This document shows, piece after piece, positions 34,401 to 46,400 of a stretch of DNA of 64,000 nucleotides. Location of the stretch: assembly GCA_016165875.1 (NCBI GenBank), contig JABBOT010000014.1, positions 7,500,901 through 7,564,900 on the forward strand. Direction: 5' to 3'. This DNA is from Acanthopleura granulata. Taxonomy: Eukaryota; Mollusca; Polyplacophora; Chitonida; Chitonidae. The notes beneath the pieces are model-generated. The model was given only the letters and a program-made list of their open reading frames with translations. It had not been told where the DNA came from and made no database searches. Every line of letters starts with the position of its first letter. The stretch's first letter is position 1. The translations under genes were made by a program, and so were the position numbers.

Positions 34401-37400
34401 GACATGCCACCCCACTCAGTCACAGTTTACTCACACTAAACATGACACCCCAACCAGTCTTAGTATACTCACACCAGACATGACACCCCAACCAGCAAGT
34501 GCATACTCACACCAGACAGGGCACCCCAATCGGTCACAGTGTACTCACACCGGACAGGGTATCCCAACTAGTTTCGGTATACGCACACCAAACAGGGCAC
34601 CCCAACCAATTGCTGTATACTCACACTAGACAGGGCACCCCTACCAGTTGCGGAATACTCACACCAAACAGGGCACCCTGTAAAATCACTGTGCAGTGAC
34701 ACCAGACATAATGACCCACCCAGGCACAGTATTCTGACACTAAACATGACACCCCAACTCAGTCACAGTATACTCACACTAAACATGACACCCCAACCAG
34801 TCTTAGTATACTCACACCACACAGGGCACCCCAATCGGTCACAGTGTACTCACACCAGACAGGGCACCCCAACCAATTGCTGTATACTCACACAGACAGG
34901 GCATCCCAACCAGTTGCAGTACACTCACACCAGGCAGGGCACCCCAACCAGTTGCAGTATACTCACACAAAACAGGGCACCGCGTAAAATCACTGTGCAC
35001 TGACACCAGACATAATGACCCACCCAGGCGCAGTATTCTGACACCAGACAGAACACTCCACCTAAGGAAGTACCATAATTATTTTCAGTCCAGACCTGAC
35101 TCATTTATACTAACAAATGGTGTATCTCCTCCTTATAGTTATGGGAGCTCCATGCTTTAGTTCCTCAGCCAGGTGTATTCCAGGTGTACACTAAAGAACA
35201 GATGTGTACAGAAATGTACACCATTAGTAATGTGGACCTATAGAATGCATATGTTGAAATCTTTCTTTATCAGTTTGACCCTGTTTGTTTGATTTCAGAA
35301 ATGGAAATTGATAATTTGAAAGATTCCTTGGAGAAAGAGAAAATTTTCAACCAACAGGTATTTTCACACAGATTTTTATCACTGAGGTGTTTTCAATGTT
35401 GACCTGTTTGAAAATAGTTTGCCTGCATGTAGATAAGCGGTGTAAACATTTGAGTTTTTGGTTAATTACTGTGGGACAAGGGCAATTACCGTAACTATGC
35501 TTCTTTAAAGGAACAGAGTTTTTCTTTAATTACTGTGGGACAAGGGGCAATTACCTTAATTATGTTTCTTTAAAGGAGCAGAGTTTTTTTTTAATTACTG
35601 TGGGACAAGGGGCAATTACCTTAATTATGTTTCTTTAAAGGAGCAGAGTTTTTTTTTAATTACTGTGGGACAAGGGGCAATTACCTTAATTATGTTTCTG
35701 TAAAGGAACAGAGTTTTTTTTTTAATTACTGTGGGACAAGGGGCAATTACCTTAATTATGTTTCTGTAAAGGAACAGAGTTTTTTTTTTAATTACTGTGG
35801 GACAAGGGGCAGTTAGTGTAATTATGCTTCTTTAAAGGAACAGAAACACATCATATGAAGTTATGGTTAGTAAACAGACCATTAAAACTGTACCTGAAAA
35901 TACCCTCACTGATGCACTGAATGGAGTGAAATATTTAAATTGTATTGTGGGGTTTATGGACCATGTGGATAATGTGTTTCAACAGTGACATCACACCAAC
36001 TTTTGTCTTGCAGTAAACATGCTAAAGTAGAACTTTAATATCATTGTAGCGTTTCTGTACAGAGGCAGACATGACAGGAGTATGGTTCACGTGAGCTTTA
36101 TTCAGATGTGAACGTAACGATGTGCAGTCAGAAAGTTTTGTGACATCGTTGTTGACACCAATTATCAATATATAGTTAAAAAAAACGTACATTCAAAAGA
36201 TTTGATTGCATTTTATTCAGTGCCAAAAAAAATCTAAAACAATCAAGGTATTTTCAGATATGGTTTGTAATGGTCTTTTATTCATCTTAATTTCATTTTT
36301 TGCCGTTCCTGTCCATTTAATACCATTCTTGTGTCATTGATAAGCCCGACAATTCTTTGTGTCCTTCTGTCGGATGTACAGTCATCTGGTGTGCCAGTAA
36401 TAATACATGTACACTCTAGTAATCCCATCTTGACCAGCTGAAAGACCTCGCAGGCTCAGACGATTGAAACTCAGCCATGTCAGCCTACACACAAGCTTAA
36501 GACATAACTCCACTGAATTCAACTGAACTGGTTGTACGTGGTTGGTCCCTGTGGCTGATCGTCATAAGAATTTAAAATTGATCAGCACACATGTAACGGC
36601 TAGAGTATACATCCAGTTTGGTCACGTAGATGTTTCGCACACAGGAGTGGTGTAATGACCTGACACAACAGTTGAGTTGGGCCGTAAGCTTTTGTGTATG
36701 CCTGGCTTGAAGTGCTGATTGACTTGCTGTGACTGTCAGGCCCAAGACGAGTCAGGTTACATGCTTGAATTCAACTATCCTGGTTTCCACCCTGGTCATG
36801 ACAGCTTGAAGTCAGAAGGTTTGTCCGGTATCAGACGAAGGTTGGTGGTTTTTTGCCCAGCACTCAGGTTCCCGTGCCCTCCCCCAAATCAGACGGCCGT
36901 AAACAATGAGTAGATCCACCACATGCGATGTCCCATCACCCTGCCTCATGACAACGTTACTTTTCATTCTCTTCCCAGTGAAAGCATTTGTAAAGTCATG
37001 AAAGACTGAACATTTGTAACCATTGTATGGAACATCTGATTGACTGCTTGCAACAGTACACATTATGATTGGTCAAATGTGCCTCCTTGAGTGACATCTT
37101 GGAAAAGTCTATTCTTGAGCATGGTGTGTATTTACTCCATTTAATCAAATAGGAGAACAAATTAAATTGCCAAGACTGCTTTGCTGAGCATTCCTGTTGC
37201 GTAGGCTGTTACAGTGAATCTCTTGTTCTTCCTCAGCTTCGACACGAGAATGAGGAGATGAAAACTGCACACGACCAGGACAAGATTGCTGGTAAACGAC
37301 AGGTAAGCCAACTCGTTATTACCTGTACCTGCGTATACAGCGTTTGTAACGCTCAAACTTGTACACTTTGTTCCGTACAGATTCTTATGTTCACAGTTGT

Positions 37401-40400
37401 CCAGCGTCATGGCTAGGGAACTGTTTTAACATTGTCTCACTCTACCGCTGATAGCAATAGCTCTTGACCTAAGGGGCATTTTTAAAGTATTCTTACTTTA
37501 ATACGAGACTAGCCGCATTTGCCACGGTATTGGCTAAAATATTGCCGACTTGGCGTTAAGCGATAATCATGCATTCCTGACTGTGCCTTCTAATGTTTGG
37601 GGAGCATTTCATTCAGACAGGAGAGGTGGAAAAATTGGTCTTTTGGAAGCCAGTCTAATCAGTAGGGTGTCCTGCCGAACATGCGTGTAGATTGATTTAC
37701 CTGAGTTTTGTTACCATGTCACTTCCTCCTGTTAACTCTGTGTCAGCTCTTGTTCTTGTGACCTCATTTCATAACACTTATGGAATTAGCTTCAGTTTGC
37801 TGGTTTTTCAAGCAAAGGGTTTCTATTATATTATGATGTCGATATCAGTCCATTTTGAGTGCTGTAACTAACACTTTACTACAATGACTGCTGTAACATA
37901 CCTGTGAATTTTAACTTTTTCAATTTTTGTCTCATTAGGCAGAGGAACAGGTAAGTTTAAGCTTAAGTTTTTTGACTCACTTTCTTTGGTCTTTCTGTGT
38001 CAGTTTTCGATAGCTTTTCAAGTAACAGTTCATATTGTCTTCATATTTAAATGTATGTGAAGTTCTGAACCAGATAAGGATGTCATTTCTGAAAAAAGAT
38101 GCTTGAAATTGAATTTGTTGACTTGAGTGAAAATGGCTTGATCTGTTTCTTTCTTTGTTGCAACCGTGTGCGTGTTTATATGAGTTAACTCTGTGTGTGT
38201 GTGTGTTTTGTTATTAAACTTTGGCACTGTTTGACTGACCACTTGGAGTACGTTCGCCTCTCCACCCTCACCAATCAGCTGGTCAAATTTTGTGTTTGCG
38301 CCTGCAGAGCTGCCTCTTGACAAAACACTGAGGTTCATTCTTCTGTTTATGTCTCACGTACCGAAAAACCACGGAATTTTTCACAGACTGTAATCACCCT
38401 GCTGTGGTGTAAAGTTGATGAAAAATCACATGAAATTTTCTGTGATTTACAAGAGGTCACTATAACTTAATGACATTTGACCAACTAATTGGGCTTCTTT
38501 ACTGCAGTTTGTTTGGCTGGTGAAAAGTTCAATGAAAATTTTTTTAAAATTATAAGTGATTCACTTGAAAAGGGCTTAGTTCTGGGCTAAGATGAAAAAA
38601 ATTTAGATAGAGGTAACAAGTTCAGTTGGTGAATTTTGTGTAGGTAGGTCAGCTGTTCTTTTTCTTTTTAATTAATTTTTTTGGAAAGAATTATTTCTAT
38701 GGGCATTACATGTGAAAATCATTGTAGATCGAATATTTATTATAGAATTCCCCTCTGAAGACTTTTCAGTTTTCAAATTAAATACGATGTCGGATAATAC
38801 AGACTTACATTTAACATTTGGTCTGTCATGTGATTATGACTGAAATACTTTTGAAAACAGTATTAAGCCTCAATCAAACAAGAAAACAAACACACACACA
38901 TCTGCTGTTAGACACTAATGTATGACAATTCATTCCACTACATACATGCATATCACAACAAACTTAACCCTCTGTAAGCAATGTCTGGTCAGCTCTCCAC
39001 AGGCACCGTAGAGAACCACAAGACAACCAGGGGCAGACTGAATCACAGGTCTGATGGGTCATCCCCACCCTCATCTGAACAATCTCAGGCTGACCTGCCT
39101 TACACTAGCACACAGTATATCGCGGACGAAGTAAGTTTTTGGCCATGGACCAGCATATGATATATTGTGGAGTACAGTAGCGTAGGAGCCCTGTTGGTGC
39201 ATGATGCCGGCATGTGTGTAGCGTCTAGCAGAAAGTACTGGCTTTATACACACAGACGCGTATAACTTCAGTAGCATAGATGCATATATTTCTCACCTAT
39301 CATTTTGCTTATGTGATACAACCATCGGTTTTTTTCATTTTCACAAGCCATGTATTGTTCATTATCTCCACTATGTCTAAAGCCATAAATCACTGATGGA
39401 ACACGTATATCTCTCCTATCTTTTTGCATACATATGATACAGGTACATTTAAGGCAAGCTTCAGTTTTTGCCATTTCACAGTCACATATTGTGTATGTAT
39501 CTCACAACATGCTAGTCAATATTAAATGACTGATGAAACACGTGTCTCATCATCATTTTGCATGTAGACCCAATCCAGTTTTATTTTTTTTTTATATATT
39601 TTATTTTTAATGCCAAACATTTCTGTTTGTGTGTTTGGAACTAACAATACGACATGACGTGCACATCAGCACATCATATCATCGCTCTGTCTACAGGTAG
39701 AGTAGCCCTTTAGTGTTAATTAGCATGTGAAATTAGCATGTTCTATGAGCAAGGTACATGTATGTAAAAAGCATGATACCGTTCTCCTCTGTCTTCCCAG
39801 GTATCATCAGAATTAGTTTCATCGTTTAGGTGATTGCATACGTGTACTTGTATTTGATTGCAAGCTTAATTCTTACTCAGAGAAATTCAATAGTTTCCCT
39901 GATTTCAGAAAGTGCTGGAAAGGAAAGGAAATATATACACGTCCAATTGGATATGAAAAGCTATTGTAGATATGGTCAAGCTCGGCTGTGACCTGCTTTT
40001 CAAATCATTGGACAGTTTAAAACCTTTTAATCAGATTAGTTTTGGAATCCAATTTGATAAAGTCTGAAAACCCTTGGAGTGTATAAACTTGGAAATTAGC
40101 ACACTCCGAACAACCATGATCTTTGGTGGCAAACACAAACTGGGCCATCATCATATATTTTCAGAGATATAAGTATATATACATAAGTAGTTTAGTTATG
40201 TTACTTGAGATATTTCATTACTTGATGTTGATTTTATATTTGCTTGCTCTAATGACCGTTATTATCACAGCTTTAGTAAACTCTTAAACTTCCACTAAAC
40301 CAGCTTGCACACGTTGGCTTCATTACTTGTCTGGCTGCCTCTTTGTTTGTTTTGCATGGCAGCATCACAGTTGTGAAGGATTCAAGTCTCTTGGTGAATA

Positions 40401-43400
40401 ACATAACATACTGACTAACAATATATACAAGAACATAGACATGTGCTTTTTCATTGCAATGAAAGGTATTAACGTTTGAAGTTCTGAGTAAGTCTAACAC
40501 TAAGTATTTAATCCAAAGCGTGTTTACTTACTTTCTGCTTTCTTACTACATGTGTACATTTTAGTGCACATTTAGAAATGTTAACATTTGTTGAATGTAA
40601 TATCTGTTGTCTAGGAGACCAAGAATAATAAAAATCTTGCATTTGCTGATAATTTTACATTTCATCATAGGAATTTGCTGACTTCAGGTTTTGTTGTTAA
40701 CACTGCAATGTACAATTAATATGTTTTCAGCACACATGTATTTCCTTTGGTGCAACCATTACTTTTACTATCCAAACAGCGCGAATAATAAAGATAAATT
40801 ATCTCTTCACAGTACAAGTTGTTTACGTCTGTATTAAAACAACGTCTCTGTTATCATTGTACCACCCATGCAGCCTCTGTACATCTGCAAGTTTGTGTGG
40901 TACGTCTAGTTGTTTGGTACATTTATATGCTTGTTTGGTACATCCATTTGTTTATGAGATACAGCTGATTATCATGGTTTACAGATAGAGAAGCAGAGAC
41001 TGGAGATGGAGCGAGAGATGAAGGCGCAGATGGATCGAATGATGAAAGAGGTGAGCTGTTCAAGACACATGTATCACTCTTATATGACCTGCTGATTCAC
41101 CTGACCTTCTCAACAGTGTCTTGCCATTGGTACATGTACTTGTATGTTATGTGACTACTGCCAAATGCTATGGGTCTCCGTGGCTGAGGTGGTCAGCGCG
41201 CTAGCACAGTGTAATGACCCAGGTGCGTCTCTCCAGTGTGATCGCTGTGAGTTCAAGTCCAGCTTTATTTATTTGATTGGTGTTTTAAGCCATACTCCAG
41301 AATATTTCACTTGAACAACGACGGACAGCATTATAGCGGGAGGAAAACAGGAGGAGCCCAGGGAAAACCCATGATCATCCGCAGGTTGCTGGCAAACCTT
41401 TCCACGTGCAGCTGGAGAGCAAACCAGCATGAGCTGGACTTGAATTCACAGTGAGCGACACCTAGGTCATTACACCCCACTGGCATGCTAAGCTCCTTTG
41501 CCACTGTGGCTACCTACATACTTGTGGAGTTTAACATCATGAATTAGAAAAAAAAGTGCTGTAACTGCATTTTCTTTGCAATAACATGAACGTCCAACAT
41601 ACCAAGGTATAGAGCTTGAGGTATTACACATCACTGCTTGCTGGCTTCCTCTCTGGCCGTAAGTGGGAAGGTCGGCCAGCAACCTGCGGATGGTCGTGGC
41701 TCTGCCCGGTTTCCTCCCACCATAATGGTGGCCGCCGTCGTATTAGTGAAATATTCTTGAGTACGGCGTAAAACACCAATCAAATAAATAAATACACATC
41801 ACTGACTAAAGGAAATTCTTGTATGAGTATGACTGATTTTACTTATAGCTTAATGTTATAGACGACAAGTTAAATAAAGAGACTGTAGCTCATTGTATAG
41901 TCTTATATGTATGTACGCTGTATCATTATCTACCATGCAGTAAAAAAAAATATATATATATATTATCCCAGATCATTATAGTAAGCGAATCTTGTACTGG
42001 ATGATTGTTCTATGAAGACGTCTCCAGTTCCAGTTAGGTCAGCTCTGTGAGGTTGGTCAGATACCATTCTCGGTAATTGTTAAGGTAATGTTGTAATGTT
42101 TTCCGTGTCTTCACCACAGATGTCCGCAAATGCGGCGGGCAACTTGAAGAATCTCAAGGAGGCGGAGAAAAACAAAATACAGATGCTGACCAAACAAAAC
42201 GAGGAACTACAGCGGCTTCTGTCTGAGGTAAATATGACAGAAACAGGTGTTCTTTCGATGACGTAATTAGGTTTAGTGCGGTAGATATAGGTACATGGAA
42301 GTGGATTGGTAGTGGACGGCTGTAAGTGTGCTCAAGGTGTGCTTTTAGCGAGCCAGTGGCCAGCCATTAGAGAACTGCTGTCGTGGGGCCCGAAGAGGGT
42401 GTAAGCTATGCCAAACGTAACTGTCATGACGGCACGTACTGAGATACGTCGCCATTCTAGTTGCGTTTGGCCTAGCATTACAACCTTTTCATGACTCTCT
42501 TATAGGTATGTGTGTGATGGTGGAACTCTCCTGATTGACTTTTTACAGGAACGGGCCAAAGGATCCAACAAATCCAAAGAAGAAATGAATATGGAGGCTG
42601 CCAGAAGACGAGAACAAGCCATGTCAGCGGAAATATTAAAGTAGGTATAAGTCGATGTCGTTATTGACCGAGGACTAATATATACACATGAATGGGGATT
42701 GAAAATCTCGCATATATAGTTTCTGAAAAAACATAATGGAGATGATATCAGCGAAAACTCATTTGGTAAAGAGATTTATCAGATATTTAAAATATATGAG
42801 CTGTCTCGTGTAGTGGATCAATTTCCGCAGTGTTAAAACACAGACAACAAATTGACTTTATAACATTTAGTTTAAGAATGAGAGCTGTCCAGCTAACTTA
42901 AATGATGTTTAAGTTAAGCTGACAAGGGATTCCTTAAGGAATGATTCGTCAGAGTCGCGTGCGAGATGGGAACCGTGCGTTTTTCGCAGTTCTAATTTTA
43001 CATGTTGTAAATCTGCTGAATGCCCTGTGATTTCATTTTTTTTATTTTACAGATTGAAGAAAGACATAGACCGCATCCACAAATCTTGGGAAAAGAAGTT
43101 TGCAATATTGCAGGCCAGGTATTAACATGCTTGCTTCTCATATCAGTATGACCCGTGTTATGAAAAACATAACCAGATTTATTTAGTCATCGACCATTAC
43201 ATAATCTTTCTTTGCACTGAAATATATTCACTAATCATTTTTGGTTTGTAGGATGCCATTTATGAAGCTTGTTGGATAGCTTAAAGTTTTGGTGACCTCA
43301 CTGACTTGTTGTGTTAAAGCAAGAATCAGCATAATGTCGCATGATTTTTTTGTAGCACAGTGCATTTTATTTGTCAAAAAAGTACAAACTTATGTTTACA

Positions 43401-46400
43401 AGTACATATAAAATGAGTGTCATCCTGAGGCCGAACATTAACAATATGGTCCTTACAGTGAAGACAACATATCATTTCTTTCATTTGGCTGTTCTTTTCG
43501 GTGTGAGAAAACTTAAAATAATTACATAAAGTACCGTATTTCCGGACATGATTTTCATTTGTCTTTCAGATGATTTTGTTAGTTTTCTTTAAGATATGAG
43601 ATATAACTATGTGATGTAAAAATGAAAAAAAAGTAGTTCGTGGATTGTGTGACCAGGTAAACATATGTTGTAAAATACAGCTGATTTTCTGCATTTGGAA
43701 TACTTGGTGCTGTCTTTCCCAAATGGTAAGTTTGTAGAATCATACGATTTCGGTATTGTTGTCAGTGATTCTTCTTTCAGGATGCTTACAACTTGTTCTG
43801 TCTTGTTTGTGCAGCTTACATGCCCTGAAGGACGAGAGCTATGTGAGACAGAGTTTACAGCGACAAGCCGCCACACTGCATCACGCCGCCATTAGCTACG
43901 CCGTATGTACACACGCTAACCATTCCTGATATTATCTTCATGATTTTTGTTTGTTTTATTTTTTTAGACTTTTATACAGTGAATGAAATGCAACTGACTG
44001 TGCGTCAGCCTGTTCATTATGGCTACAAAAGTTCACCGTAGATCCTCAATATTTATTTTTGCATTTTATTCAGTGTTAAAAACATGTAAAAATTTCATAT
44101 AAAATCTATTTGCAATCTGCGTGAGATGGCTTTCAGACGATGTGTACTTCGTTTAAAGGTGATCTCTTCCTTTAAGACAACCTGATTTCCGGTAAAGCAA
44201 CCTGGTTTTCAATCGTAGTAAATCGGCCCGCAGTTGACCACCATCAAAAAATCACTCTGGCCCAAACTGATTTGATCATGGTTCTCGTGTGTAATGCATA
44301 GTAAAACGTTACCAATTTGCCCATAAAACGTCCTATTGCACCTTCCGTGGCTCGTGGTTAACGTGCTAGTGCAGTACGATGATCCAGGAGTCTCTCACGT
44401 CGCTGTGAGTTCAAGTCCAGATCAGGCTGGCTTCCTCACCGGTCTCCCAGCAACCTTCGGATGGTCGTGGTTCTCCCCATTGCTCTCTCTGGTTTGCCGT
44501 CGCCATAATGGTGACTTCCGTAGTAAAACTGAAATATTCTTGAGTGCAGTGTAAAATACCAATCAAGTAAAAAGATAAATAAATCAATCAAAACGTTACA
44601 GTAATGACTGAATTGAACAATAGATTTCACGGCTCAGGCTCAGTCGTTTCAGGCGAGAAAGGTTCTGGACTGGTAAGTTCATCGTTATGTTGAATCTGGT
44701 TTTACAGGTAGACGCTCCCTTGGGTATCCAGCCCTCCAGACAGACTCCTCGCAAAATCCCGCTGGTAAGCCGTTGTTGTTTTTCATCTGATCGCTCGTAT
44801 CTTTACCACATCAGTTATTGGGGCGGTAAATTCAAATGTACATGTAGCTCATACACAAAAGCATGTGGACAATCAGAAAAGACATCGTTCAGGGAATCTG
44901 CAAAACAGCTCAGGATCTTATTAACATCCATTTGGGTGTTTGAACATATGGGTGACTCGCAACTGATGAAACCTATAAAATCAAGGTTATAAGTACAGGG
45001 TCTCGACATTGATACAGATGTACTCCGAGTCGACTATAGTATTTTGACATGACGGACTTAATGTTGAAAGAGATGTCAAAAGACCGGAGCTCCGAAGGGA
45101 TGTTTATAATATGACCGACTGAATTTTGATGACGACTTCAGAGAACAGGCGCATGTCCGCATTGAAGCCGTCATGCTCTGGCAGTATTATTACATGACCG
45201 AGTTAATCTCGAATTCGACGTCAGAGGGCAGGCGTGCTTCAAGGAGACTTGTATAATACCACAGACTTAATTTAAAAGGCGACGTCGGAGAACAGGTGCG
45301 TTCTAAGGAAGTACTTTTTGATTTAACTGATTATGTTGGAGGAAACATTTGGCGGAATTTAATATGTTGAAAGCATCGAGATAACGCTTTCATGATAAGA
45401 CAAATGTATAATCCGCAGATCGACGTCAGTGGGCAGATATGTATCAAGGAGCTACCACTTTTTGATGTGACCGACTGTGCTGAAATTGAAGACAAAAGAA
45501 TGACGTCTCTAAGTAGATGGCTTCGGGCAATTACATGAACGAAGTAAGAATAATGTTGAAAGCGACATCGATGGTTAAACCCAAGGAAGAAATCAGACAC
45601 ACGCTTTCATCATGGCGACGACGAACTCGTTCTTGGCGCTTTATGGAGATCTTAATTGTTGACATGTGGGATCGGAATCATTTGTAGTTGAATGTGAACG
45701 TCCTCTTTGGTTTGATTGAAGCTGTAATCATTTTGTTTATGCAAATCTGTGTGTTTTTGCAGCCAAACATTCCCCGGTCTGGTCGGAGTTCCAAGCTTAA
45801 TGGGGACTATAATCCCCACACTCTCTCGGCTAACGGAGCGAGACACTACGCCCTGGACGGTAAGTCAACACATGGGTAGCCTGCAATATTCACATGTCGC
45901 CGTGTAGTCTCTTTTGTTGTATGACCGTATGGCTTTTCTTCTGGTACTTGATACTCCGAATCTTTTTTTTTTTCCTGTTTGTCATTTAAGCCTATAAATG
46001 TAAAAATCCTGACTTTGAAAGTTAGAACACTGAAATTTGCAAAATCTAAATATTGTACAGCTTTTGGTATTGTGTGTATATAAAGCGCTGCTTTGATATG
46101 ATCAGTAGCACAATTAACTAAATTACATGGTATATCATTACATACATCCATGTCAGCATACACGATTTTGATACCAGTTAAAAGAAAAGAACACATTTGT
46201 ACAACCTACACCTTAAATGAAAGAGCTATGCAAACTGTGTGGAATTGTATTTTCTTAAATGTTTTTAAAGTTTTCTTAAGAGAGAAAAACAGTTATAAAC
46301 ATCTTAATTCTTTTACAAAATCCACCGATTCAAGGCACATTGAAAGCCCTGCCATGTTTTAGGCTTGTCTAATGAAAATCCTCCTTCCCCCTCTTGAATA

